Program-made: the position numbers and the translations under genes | Part shown: positions 1 through 10,618 of the stretch, in pieces | Numbering within the stretch: the stretch's first letter is position 1 | Layout of the letters: each line of letters starts with the position of its first letter | DNA from: Neckera pumila | Taxonomy: Eukaryota > Streptophyta > Bryopsida > Hypnales > Neckeraceae | NCBI GenBank assembly: GCA_963969595.1 | Contig: OZ018413.1 | Span: 2,110,501-2,174,500 of the forward strand | Direction of reading: 5' to 3' | Length of the DNA: 64,000 nucleotides | The notes under the pieces: model-generated | What the model was told of the DNA's origin: nothing | The model's input: the letters and a program-made list of their open reading frames with translations, nothing else | Database searches by the model: none

Positions 1-1058
1 TTTTTTTGTTTGGCTGTTCACAGAGAGATCACTCCTCCGCCTTACTTACATGTAACATATCTTGCCTGACATGAATGCAATCACCATCATCATCTCCGCA
101 ATTACCGCCTGGCAATCCCGCAAACCCCATGTTCTACGTATGCTTTGTCGTTAGCTTCCAGTGATTGATTGACCACTCTGCAGCCGCAGAGTCTCAGACA
201 GCACAAGCTTCGTCAGGCCTCAGGCTCGACATCTGGCGCGCTGGAGAAGTAGTAGCTTGGGGCCGCTAACTTAGTTGAGGGTGTTCGCGTAGTTCTCATC
301 TCCCTCCGTTGAGAGACCCAGTCTTTTCGTTTTTGGAACATCACACGCTAACCCTAATATATACTTAAGACTTTAGATTGCGCCACTAACAGCGGTTGAG
401 TGCAGCACGTACTTGAAGTGCAGTAATAATTGGAAAAGGTGGTTAGCAATTGCCCTGTCGGGACAGGAATCTCTACCTAATGAACAAATGTTCTCCAAAT
501 CCGAATCAGAACGAAGTAGGTGAGTCTTGCATGTATATAACTGGCGCTTTCGATTCCTTGAATATCGTAAAGAATGTCGGGCTGCTACTGTCGTGCCCTG
601 ATGGGTCAATAATAGTTAGCCTTTTGTGTTGGTGTATCCTGTGTGGATCTTTGCTCGGTGGTTAGTGACTTGGTGGTCTTCGAGGGAGAGGCGTTGTCAA
701 CGCTAGCGGCATCGACTCTGTCTGTAAGCACTCTGCACACCCCTTGCAATTTTGCCTCAACGTGCTCAATGCGGTATCAAGGGGGTAGAATGCTGCTCAG
801 GTGACACACACTGTATGTTCTGAGGAGAAAATGTACGAGACGTCTACATTTCAAGGGGGTGGGCATCACCTCAGCAGCACTCGTCCCGAATGAATTGCAT
901 CTGCTGAATTTAGCTTAGAGCCATTCACTTCAAGTTTCGCTTTATACTTTCTGCAGCGCCATGATTGTGTGAAGCAGAAGTATGACTTGCTGGGCATCAT
1001 TTTGAAGCCAGGGCTCATCGATTGCTGTGCAGGTCGCTAAAAGCAGCAACTGGAACAG
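1..1058. other. Upstream region of the LRR gene
   Basis: No gene is supported here. Short open frames around 450-665 show no recognisable family and no codon structure. The stretch presumably holds the promoter and 5' leader of the LRR gene that starts at 1059. A CAG at 1030-1032 just before the start could be the acceptor of a 5'-UTR intron, but this cannot be settled from sequence. Confidence 0.4.
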
Positions 1059-1916
1059 ATGGCGGCAACAAGAGATGGCACAATCTCACGGAGCTGCGTC
1101 AGTCTCGTCATCCTCACGTTCGCAGCTGCTCTCACCTGCTGCACCGCACAGACATGCTCGTCAAGTACAGCGGAAGCCTTGCTAGAGTTTCGAAGCGCAT
1201 TCAGTGATCCCAGCGGCAAGGTATTCTCCAGCTGGGACAACGGTGGCGACTGCTGCACCTGGAAGGGTGTGACCTGTCAAGGCGGGGCCGTGATAGTGCT
1301 GGACGTGGAGGGGCCGTCCAGCACAGGCTCCGACTATGTCACAAGCAACCAGAGCTACTCCGGCAAGCCGGGCCACACGTTGGCCAAGCTCAAGGACTTG
1401 CAGACTCTGAAGCTGACGAACCTCCAGTTCAGCACCAAGATCCCATCGCAATGGAGCTCGTTCTCAGACAGCTTGGTGGTCCTCACTGTCAACAATTGCG
1501 ACCTCCAGGACGACATCCCGCCCGGCATAGCCAGCAACAGCCACCTGCAGACTCTGGACCTCAAGGCCAACAGCCTCACGGGGGACATCCCCAGCAAATT
1601 GTGCAACATCGAGGATCTGAAATACTTGGACCTCTCCTACAACCAGCTGGACACCAGCGACGTCCCGGATTGCCTTGCTAACGGCGGCTCCGTCACCAAT
1701 GTGAACTACGGCCATCAGAGCGTGAAGAGTGACGGTGGCTCCGGTGGCTCCGGTGGTTCCGGCAGTGGGGGCATTGGCGGCAGTGGCGGCAGTGGCACAG
1801 TTTATTCTCCATATGGGTACTCTAGCGCCGATGCAAAATCGGTCCAGTTCCAGGTGCTTGCTCTTCTTCTCCTCAGCTCCCTTTTCTTCTCAGGCGTGTT
1901 CGTGACAGCAGCTTGA
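1059..1916 (+). CDS. Secreted short leucine-rich-repeat protein, probable GPI anchor
   Basis: Single-exon gene, 285 aa. Residues 1-31 form a signal peptide with a hydrophobic core ending ALTCCTAQ. Residues ~32-75 are an LRRNT2 cap with the paired-cysteine signature WDNGGDCCTWKGVTC typical of plant receptor-like proteins. About four plant-type LRRs follow (~105-205), for example LQTLDLKANSLTGDIP and LKYLDLSYNQL. Next come a Gly/Ser linker (~225-247) and a hydrophobic C-terminal tail (~265-285) preceded by small residues (GYSSADAK). This layout fits a GPI-attachment signal rather than a kinase-bearing receptor. It probably acts at the outer plasma membrane or cell wall; ligand and partner are unknown. 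A single-pass membrane protein with a very short tail is the alternative. The ATG is the first in frame and directly precedes the signal peptide. Confidence 0.86.
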   Translation: MAATRDGTISRSCVSLVILTFAAALTCCTAQTCSSSTAEALLEFRSAFSDPSGKVFSSWDNGGDCCTWKGVTCQGGAVIVLDVEGPSSTGSDYVTSNQSYSGKPGHTLAKLKDLQTLKLTNLQFSTKIPSQWSSFSDSLVVLTVNNCDLQDDIPPGIASNSHLQTLDLKANSLTGDIPSKLCNIEDLKYLDLSYNQLDTSDVPDCLANGGSVTNVNYGHQSVKSDGGSGGSGGSGSGGIGGSGGSGTVYSPYGYSSADAKSVQFQVLALLLLSSLFFSGVFVTAA

Positions 1917-2497
1917 TTTGACGACGTCGACAACACACTCACTAGTACGTACCAGCTGTGCAAATCCAGCTCCAGCTTCTTTTCCTATGCGATGTGTGAA
2001 TCTTGAAGCTCGATCGGTTGATGAGCCTTCAAACTACCGCTGCTGGCGGTCGAGGTGGATTTCAGCTCTACATATACAGATTCTCTTCTTTGTTGGAGAA
2101 AACTGAAGTCGATCTCTTTCCTGCAACGGAACTGTTGGAGATTTATTAGGGGTTACTACCAAATTAGGGGTTCTTTCGATCGGTAATGTAAGCTTCGTCT
2201 TCCCTATCCGGATGCAATCGTTACTCAATGTGGTTGAAAAAATAATCCCGGAGCAGAATCCCAAGCAGCAACTCGAATTCAAACTTTGGCCTGACCAACT
2301 GATTTTCGGCACCTGAGTTTTCACTCACAATTTGTCACAGTATTAACGTAGCCACGCATTGATTACGTGATGTCAGTTTTAACGTAGCCTGCAAGATTAC
2401 ATCAGTAGACATTCATGTTTCGCATAATGAAAATTGACTTGAGTGTACTCTTTTCTCAACTGATGCTCAGGTCATTCTGTGTGCTGCTGTGTGTTGT
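1917..2497. other. Intergenic, LRR gene 3' flank
   Basis: Presumed 3'-UTR and flank of the LRR gene. No coding or structural signal was seen. A 96-codon minus-strand open frame here (2034-2324) resembles nothing recognisable. Confidence 0.4.
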
Positions 2498-3470
2498 TTA
2501 ACCCCTAAAGGCCCAAGGCTTTAGAGGTTTAAAAACATCGTTGCTTTTGAAGTGTTATAGGTCTAAGTGACACCAAGTTATAGAAATCTCAACTGGACAA
2601 TCTTGTAGTGTTCATGTTATAGATGACGTGAATCAAATTTGGAGTCATTTGGCCACCCAAATTGCAAGATTATAATGTTTTAGTGTTGAAATGTTGGAAA
2701 AGGATGCTGAAATTTTCCTAGCAACACATTTGGTGGTGAAATTTGATTTGATGACCTACTCAAATGAAAAAACTTTAAACTATAAAGTACTTCAAAACCA
2801 TTATACACACACATTGGTGAAAGAAAACATCATACAATTGACTCATTGTGTCTGCTAAAATGGCTTTGAAATGTCAAAATTGATAGCAAAAAAAGGTGCA
2901 AAAAACACATCTATGGCTGAACCTCCTTCTATTAAAATGTTTCTCAGTCATTTATAATTTGGATTGATATGAAATTTACCCATACAAATTAGACTATGCG
3001 CAACTTCCCCTCAAAAAGTATTGGAAACAAACATTGTATGAAGAAGAAACAAGTTGCCAAAGTTCACCTTAATCTACTAAATGTCTGGATTTTGCAACTT
3101 CAAATTGCTCCTGGACATTCAAAACAACTCAGATTGACATGAAAATTTTACCACAATAACTAAAATTTAGGAGGATTATAACCCAATGAATTTTTCTTGA
3201 AAGCAAACATTGGATGAAGGAGATACAAGCCTCCAAAGTTGCAGTCATCAAAATGCAGTTTGGTGAACTCAAATTGAACCTATGAACTTCGATTGGCTTC
3301 CAAAAAATCAGTACACTAGTTGGATTGATTTGAAATTTTACCATGCAAACTAGAAGAGAGAACACAGATTTCCCAACAAATTTTATTGAATTTGAACATA
3401 GGATGCAATAGTTACAATACTTCAAATTGGACTTTTACAGACTATGTGAAGAAGGGCACTTAGGTGTTAA
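2498..3470. mobile_element. Candidate TTAA-flanked non-autonomous element (copy F)
   Basis: The left end reads TTAACCCCTAAAGGCCC and the right end is its imperfect inverse (14 of 17 bases match), ending in GTGTTAA. The length of 973 bp is close to the ~930-bp TTAA elements elsewhere in the window. The interior is unrelated to those copies and is made of about three decayed tandem units, seen as recurring 'attgatatgaaatttacc' and 'aaacattg.atgaa' motifs. There is no coding capacity. The right end is degenerate, so the boundary is less certain than for the other copies. Confidence 0.5.
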
Positions 3471-4016
3471 TATGCACTCAATTAAGTATTGCAGTTCTCG
3501 TATATGCTTACTTTCATTGAACTAATATCATAACCAATATCATACCTGGTTGTTGAGTTTTCAACACTCATGTGGCACCGTCCCACTGGCAACCCATCAC
3601 CATTGCCATTACAAGTTGCAACTCATAACCTTCTCTCCTCTCAACTTGCTTCCTCCACCCTTGGATCACGGAGATCAAAGGTTGTGATTGAAAAGTGAAC
3701 AAACGGTTATGTCCAATAACCTACTCGCTGCTACCGCGGCTTGTCGGTTATCTAATACATAATCAATTCATTAGACTGGGGATTCAGTCACAACGAGCTT
3801 GACATCTTTGAGTATGTACAAGTGATCCTGCAAGAAATCAGACACTGGTTGAGCTAGTGTGTGCTAGAACCTGGAGGAGGACACTCAGCCAGGTTTCTTC
3901 CTCCACGCCCAATACTTTGAAGATTCCCACATGTGAAGACTTTCATAAATCACAAGCCCTACAAAATGGAACGAGTAGTATTTGCAATAAAACAGTTGCT
4001 AGGCCATACATCCATC

Positions 4017-4307
4017 CATTAGATGAGATTCGGGGGTCTTGGAGGGCTCTGAGTTCCCCTGCTATCTACTGCATTCCTAGACTGCGGGAACATAGCAGCA
4101 GCAGCTGGTTGACGTGGTCAAGTGACTGCCACGTCATTTTTTGAAAAAAAAAATATTTTTTTGCTTAAAATGATATTTTGGTAATTTTTTTTTTTTTTTT
4201 TTTTTAAATTTTTTTTCTGACTCACCCGTACAGGCGTTCACTGAATCTGGGCAGATTAGGGAACAGGCCTAAAACGGCCCTCCAAGACCCCCAAATATCA
4301 TCTAATG
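4017..4307. mobile_element. TIR element, CATTAGATG family (copy 1)
   Basis: A 291-bp element with terminal inverted repeats of about 31 bp beginning CATTAGATGA and running into GGGGGTCTTGGAGGGC; the right end is the near-perfect inverse. In the middle, GACGTGG and CCACGTC flank an 11-base spacer and can form a hairpin, followed by a long poly(T)/poly(A) tract. Two related copies lie at 49040-49358 and 51153-51385. No coding capacity. The superfamily is unclear because no target-site duplication is obvious. Confidence 0.75.
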
Positions 4308-4744
4308 CCACTTGAATTATAAGCCAAAAAGACCAAGAGGGCGTTGAACAACAAATTGAATTATAAGTCTAAAAAACCAAGAAGTTGTTGAATGGTCAAT
4401 TTAAAATTTAGGTAGGTTCCTACAAAGTCAAATTTTGAATAAAATCTTTTTGAAATTTTAACATGAGGTGTGAATATTTATTGCATTATAAGAAATATAA
4501 TTTTTTTTATTAGGTGCCTAGATCTACCTCTACAATTTGGTAGGTATATAAGTAAAATAAGATGCAATTGTCATAAAAAGTCCCACGTGTAGTGCAAAAA
4601 TCTCACTCTATCTATTAACCCTAGAAAGACACCACGGATACTAAGTGTCCGATGGATGACAAAGAAGCTTCCCATATAAGACAATAGTGCAATTGTTCAT
4701 CCTTCAAATTTAGTGTGAAAATGAAGGTCTTGCACAACAGTTTG

Positions 4745-4967
4745 ACCTCTAATGAGTATTGTTAAGTTTCTCCATGCAAATAATTCACATGGTACTAGAA
4801 AAGTTGATTTCCATGAACTCCAATGAATGTTGTTAAGTTTCTCCATGCAAATAATTCACAAGGTACCAGAAAAGTTGAATACCATGACCTCCAATGACTG
4901 TTACTAAGTATCTCCATACAAATGATTCTTATGGTACCAAAAAAGTTGGTTTCCATAGTGACCAATG
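4745..4967. repeat. 71-bp tandem repeat, three copies
   Basis: Three consecutive units, each containing a version of 'gttaagtttctccatgcaaa', 'aattcacatggtac' and 'aaaagttgatttccatga'. The units start near 4761, 4832 and 4903. The third is the most diverged. It appears to be non-coding. Confidence 0.75.
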
Positions 4968-6116
4968 CATCCTTCTAAGATTAATCCTTTGGAGCAAGGT
5001 CAAAAAAACAACTTTTTCTTCTAACTTCAAACACTACAATCTTACAATCCGAGTAGTCAAAGTATCTGAACTTTTTTTCCATTCATTCCCAGAGTAGTCA
5101 CTTTGAAATGTCTTCCACTCATTCCTAAAGTAGTCTACCCCAGTATAAATTTGTACGGTTGGTTTTCAAAACTAAAATAAAAAATTCATTTTTTTCTCAC
5201 TGCCCTAAAAAGTGCCCCGTACATTAGGTGTTAATACGGAATCTATGAAAAAGGGGTCCTCAGGGTTGGTTTCATTGCCCTTTGGAATTTATAAAACTAC
5301 AGTACAATCCTCTGTACTTCAGATAAAACTCCATCGCCTTTCATATCCTATAGAACAATATTTCTGCTGTAAACTTACTCATATCCTCACCTGTTGTGGC
5401 AGCAACTGCTTCACTCAATCCTCTCTAATGACACTACCTTGAGAGGACAAATGGCACTTCTAAGCACACTCACTCAAGCACACTCACTCAGTCATGTGAC
5501 AATATCATCCTAAGCAATTACATGTAATGTGCAATTACAGAGTGTGTCATTAGAGAGCGTTGAGTGTACCTTGTAAATTAAACTAACGCCCTCACTTATC
5601 AAGGAAAATTCAAGCTACTCGAACTGGATTCTCTGCCAGTTCTTCACTGAATTTGTCGTCGCTCTCCTCGTGGCTTTTCCAACTGCAAACTTGACAACAA
5701 GTTTAGGGTTTCAGTTTGCAGACCTAAGGCAGTAGTCCCTAATTGAGACACTGACCTAATTGCAATGCAAAATATGATGGAAGCAACATAACAACATTCA
5801 ACGATATCTAAATGACCTTGTGAAGATAGGGAATGAGTAAAGCTCGTAGTTGTGTTGCAATACGCTCAGCAAAACCTAAGCCCTCTGAAGTTCATGTTCC
5901 TATTCCAAATGATGAACCAAATGCTTCAGGGTGATGTTTGATCCAAATCTTCCAAAACCATGCACTCTTCACGACCAATTCGATGAAATTGAGGTGAATA
6001 CTATAATTATTCTACTAAAGATGAAGTGCAAAACTTCAGAATTGCAAAGAAGGAATTGCGCCTGACAGTGTCCATAACAAGTGCCAAAGTTACCTTCGCA
6101 GAATGCAATGCCGTCG
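4968..6116. other. Intergenic, no feature seen
   Basis: AT-rich stretch with a few short direct repeats (for example the 'cacactcactca' run near 5465-5490). It includes the presumed 3'-UTR of the TMEM45-family gene, which ends at 6117 on the minus strand. Confidence 0.4.
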
Positions 6117-8175
6117 TCACTCCGTGCCTTGCGCGTCGCGCGCGTTGCGACTGCTCACGCGTCGAGCCAGCGCCTTCTTGACGGAGGTGCCGTGCGCATC
6201 CACCTCGGTCTCGCCGTCGGAGTCGCCGCTGCTGTGCTCGCCGTCCACCTCGTCTGGCACCTGGAAATACACCGACGGCTCCTTCTCCCGGGCCCGCGGA
6301 GCGAGCGAACTGGCTCTTCCTCGGGGGGTCAGCGCGCTCGGAAGAAGGGGCCGAGGCGCGGAAGACATCGGCTTCGCATGGAACTGGTGGACGATCACGC
6401 CGTAGCAGACCAAAGTGGAGACCAGGATGCACAGAAGCTGCCAGTTGAAGATGAGCACCTGAAGCAAGCAAACAACCGGGAGAAGGCCAGTCAGCCGACG
6501 TTATTGGACTTTCAAAACTTTAGACGTATTATTGTTATTGAGAATTGCCAATAGTTTCGATGTGTACGAAACTGTGGCACCCAATGCTCCACTGGGCATT
6601 CCCCCATTTTTGGGATTTTTCCGAATTATCGAATGAGCAGAAACCAGGTGACTCTGCAAAATTCTAGGTTCTTGTCGGGACACTGACCTGCAGCAATCAA
6701 CTCCTGACATTTCAATTCTGCCAATTGAATTTTCTAAGCTTAAGGCAAATTGGTTCTGAAAATGTGAGTAATTTGTAATGTACGGAACAGGAGCACTCAA
6801 TGTTTCACAACTATTCCCCCATTTTGGGATTTTGCCAAATGACCGTAGGCAAAACCCAACTGATTTTGCAAAACCCTAGCTACTTGCTGGGACACCGACC
6901 TGCAGCAATCAACCGTGAAATTGCCATTCAGCCAATTGAATTTCTAAGCCTTAAGGTAAACTGATTTTGAAAATTGTCAATGATTTGTAAGCTTAGTGCT
7001 CCCAAACAGGGTCACCCGATGTTCCACAGTACATTCCTTCATTTTCGTATTTGCCCAATTGTCAAATGACTATCGTGAACACGCCAATGACCGGTCACAT
7101 ATGACTGTGAGTCCTACTGAAATCTTACAATTTTGGAAACGGTGAATACTAATGGACTTGACTCCCAGGTACAATAAGAAAATTAAGGTTAAGGTTTAGT
7201 GGAAAAGTTGTGACCTTTCTCAATTTGAGTTCACATAGGTTTGAAGCTGTTATGAGAAGACATAATTGCCCTTCACAGGACAGTTCGAATTCCTTCGTAC
7301 ATTTTAGAATTCGTCTTTTCCTTCACCGGAAAGTTCAAAGTCGAGTGCCTGGTGATCGAGCTGTCCGATTATTGAACGTGTTCAGTTATACGCATGTGTA
7401 CGATATGTGCAGAAATCAAATAATTCTGCAAAACCCTAGGAATTGTTGCGACACTGACCTGAAGCGACTTCGCGCGCATGAGCGCCTCGTGCGTCGGGCA
7501 CTCGGGATACTCATGCTCTTCATCCGTGAAACACTTATCCGGCACGAACGACTTATAATTGATCAGAAACCCGATTTGCGCAAACCACGTCCCTTTGAAA
7601 ATCAGCATCATACACCTCGCCACCGACACCAGTATACTTCTTGGCCACAGCACCTCCAGAAGCATGAGTACCACCAAAAACAACAGAATGAGCTGCATCA
7701 ACATGTGCACGAAGCTCTCCACATCAGTCCCAGGGTGGTGCCCGAAGTGGAACACCACGAGCTCCATCAGAAACCCGGAAGCAAAGATGCAGTGAAGCGC
7801 GCCCGTCGGCAGCTCCAGCAAATTCGTGTACTCGGAGACCAGCCCCGTGATAGTATACACGAGGAAGAAGAGCGCGAATGTGACATGCTGAAAGCGCCCC
7901 AGATGCTCCATCGAAATCACGCCAGCCGCGAGGTCGTTTGTGGCGTGAGACAGCTGCTTGATAATGAAAATTGTGATGATGGAGAGGAGCACCCATAGCT
8001 CGAGGCAGCGGAAGCGTGGGTTTGCGAGGAGACGCCCATCAGCAGGGAACCAGGTGGCGGATTTGAAGAGAGATGGGGAGCGGACGTAGTTGTGTAGCGT
8101 GTTGTACATGTGCCAAACTCCGAGTAAACCGAAGATGAAGCCCTGGTCCACATGACTCGGCAAAAACCAACCCAT
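6117..8175 (-). CDS. TMEM45/DUF716-family multi-pass membrane protein
   Basis: Two exons, complement(6117..6458, 7459..8175), 352 aa; both junctions are phase 0 (donor CAG|GTCAGT, acceptor TTCAG|GTGCTC). The protein opens MGWFLPSHVDQGFIFGLLG. The early part shows FGLLGVWHMYNTL and the FQHVTFALFFLVY helix, and a later run reads HMLMQLILLFLVV, as in the DUF716 (TMEM45) family. Roughly seven hydrophobic helices are visible, the last (VLIFNWQLLCILVSTLVCYG) encoded by exon 2. A hydrophilic Ser/Arg/Asp-rich tail of about 80 residues follows. The family's biochemical role is not established; human TMEM45B has been linked to trafficking, and plant members to stress responses. Exon 2 is distinctly GC-rich compared with its surroundings. 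Confidence 0.92.
6541..7010. repeat. Diverged ~215-bp tandem repeats inside the TMEM45-family intron
   Basis: Blocks starting near 6541 and 6760 each carry, in the same order, 'caatgctccac..attccccca', 'tgcaaaa..ctag', 'gggacac.gacctgcagcaat' and 'gccaattgaatttctaagc'. A partial third unit begins near 6971. The same 'tgcaaaaccctag...gacactgacctg' block appears once more at the exon 1 donor (7425-7465). The repeat unit thus appears to include a copy of the splice donor region. Confidence 0.7.
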
Positions 8176-8419
8176 CGCTACAACGGTATCAGGCGATTCA
8201 CACTGCTAGTTGCAGTTTCCAAAAGCTCCAGGACTACTCGGAGATCGTGAGATTCTTAAGCTCAGAATCGCCTAAGCATGGATTGGGAACCAAACAACAG
8301 AGTGTCGTCGTGGAATCGTATCTATAAAACCCTAAATCACCCAAATTTGATATCCAAATTTGATACCCAACTTTCACCCTCGAGACCTCGTACTTCGCTA
8401 CGAGATTGAATTCTCGGAC

Positions 8420-8980
8420 TCAGAATCGTGCAAGCTTGGATTTCGACACAAACAAAGTTTCGTCGCTGAAATCGCGAACCGTGACAACCCCTAATTTGAT
8501 CATCAACCTCCACCCTCCCCGCTCGCCCTTGCTATATATTAGGAAGATTCGAGTCACAACGTCGCCATTCTTGTAGGAAGCTCGCAAGTTACCCCATTTG
8601 ATCAGAACTTGGGCAGGTCCAGAAATGGCTGCAAACGCGCAAGATACTAATCCTGCAGATTCCCCACTCAGCGCATGGAATTGGTGTCTGGAAACACCCA
8701 AAGCCGCATCCAAATCGTGAACCAGCAAGCACACCGTGAACACGGCAAGGAAACCTCGAAAACTGCGAAATCGGTGCAAGACTACTGAGTGCGATGGAGG
8801 AGTATTGAGAGGGCGAGAATGCAAACAATGGGACACACATCCTTGCAAATTGTAACCCATGTTGGACAACACGAGAGGTACAGGAACGGTAGGCGGAAGA
8901 ATTCTCCCTTTCTTTCGGGACGGGAATGTAGCATTGCGCGTACCCCGACTACTGCGACAAGACTTTCGCTGACCCTTCAT
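8420..8980 (-). other. Unassigned open reading frame upstream of the TMEM45-family gene
   Basis: A 186-codon frame from ATG, open for a further 66 codons upstream. It lies 244 bp upstream of the TMEM45-family start and on the same strand. The predicted product has a basic N-terminus and one hydrophobic stretch (FRGFLAVFTVCLLVHDLDAA), but no family is recognised. It may be chance openness in a promoter/5'-leader region, an upstream exon, or a real small gene. The conceptual protein alone cannot decide between these. Confidence 0.2.
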
Positions 8981-9179
8981 GCACGAGTCCAGATACTGCT
9001 CTGGAGACGGCCTTTTCCTGAGAGCTTCTGCTGACTTTGCGGCCGGGATTTGATTTCCAAGGGTTGAGTATGGCGAGGGTGGACTTCCATGCACATAAAA
9101 TCGGTCAAACTTTGCATTACAAATGAATTCTAAGAGTGAAATGTGCAATGGTTGGAAGAGGAGAATGTAAATTTGCAAA

Positions 9180-10422
9180 GTGGAGGAGGCAAAAATTTAT
9201 GACTTTGGAAAATTATTTTTAACTATGAACTTAAACTTTGGGGTTGCTTTTAGTTTAACGCTTAAAGGACGGACTAGTGACCGTGGAAATCCTCCCTTTG
9301 TCTCGTTAGGACACCTATGGCTGGTGTTGTTGTTCCTTTCCTTTGCAATGAAATAAAATTCATTTGCTTCAAAAAAAGAAAAAGAAATCTTCCTTTGGAT
9401 ATTGTGAGAATTATTGCCTTAAAAAAAATGCAAAGAACTCATTGGAAGTCAAACTACTGTAGCAGTTTACAACAAAATTTTGAGGATGAATATTTGCACT
9501 TTTGTCCGCATGCACAAGTTCTCTTTCATTCATCGGATGCCAAACGTCCGCCGCGCTGTTTATAGGTTATTAACAATGGAAAGTTCAATATCTGTTCTTC
9601 ACATAGTTTTTTTGAATATAGAAAGAGTGGTAATCATAGATATTTAACTATATCAAGTATCACATCTTCTATTTTTACTAGACTCTATGATATCACATCA
9701 TTTCTTAATTTTGTCATCAAATTCTCAGGAATGCATGTTTGCAGAATCACAATTCAATAGCTTCTATTGTTGCTCTCCCTTTACAATATCACAAGCTACA
9801 TACAAATATGACAAGGTATGAATACCTAATATGTTCACAATGAACAACTTGACTTCATTGTCATATATAGAGACAGTACAAAATCATTGTTCTAAGAACC
9901 ATTTGGTCAATTGAAAAGGAATGAAAGTGGGATTATATTCTAAGAAAATATGATTTTATTGTATAGCATCAAAGTGTAATGCCTTAATCCATAAAGGACA
10001 ATTGTCTATGGAATAGACAACTAAACGTTCAAGGAGGTTGCTATGAAGTCAATTGTGAATGGATTTTTGATACAAGATGAGTACACTAAATACCTTTGTG
10101 GAAAAAAATTCCAATTGGTTGTCTGGGTGAAAATTGAAATCGCCTAAAATTTTTTGGGGCAATTTGGGCATCTTTTAGCCAAGGGAGTTTACTTATATTG
10201 ACTTAAGAAACTATATGAATTAAAAGATAGGATGTTGGTTAGTTCAATGAAGATAAAAATAGGGGTAGATAAATTTTAGGTAAATTCTTTATAAGAATAT
10301 TTGTAGAATATTTGTAAAATACATCCAAATATTTTATAAATGTGTTATAATACCTGATTAGTATACTAAATAGTAATTATGTATAGCTTTCTTTTAAATA
10401 CTCCATTAATGCATGTGGTTTG
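9180..10422. other. Intergenic, AT-rich, no feature seen
   Basis: No coding potential, terminal inverted repeat or RNA-like structure could be supported in this stretch. Confidence 0.4.
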
Positions 10423-10618
10423 CTAAATTACATGAACCAAAATTCGTTTTTTTTTTACGCAAAATCCTTTTAGTTGCACCAAATTGCGATGCTTTATATT
10501 GGATACAACAATAATCTCACTAAGGAAATCTTGTAGTCCTTGTTCTGTATTAAATTTGGTCAATTTCTTCACAGCCACATGGCTTCCATCTGGAAGGACC
10601 CCCTGATATGCATCCAAA
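10423..10618 (-). pseudogene. Receptor-like kinase fragment (kinase subdomains I-IV)
   Basis: The minus-strand translation contains GVLPDGSHVAVKKLTKF, FLSEIIVVSNIKHRNLVQL and KGFCVKKKRILV. This is the nucleotide-binding lobe of a plant receptor-like kinase: VAVKK holds the ATP-anchoring lysine, and the glutamate in FLSEI corresponds to the helix-C residue. The fragment is bounded upstream by an acceptor-like ATATCAG and ends in a stop after about 65 residues. No catalytic HRD or DFG segment lies nearby. It resembles one internal exon of an RLK gene, so it is a gene fragment rather than a working kinase. Confidence 0.8.
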
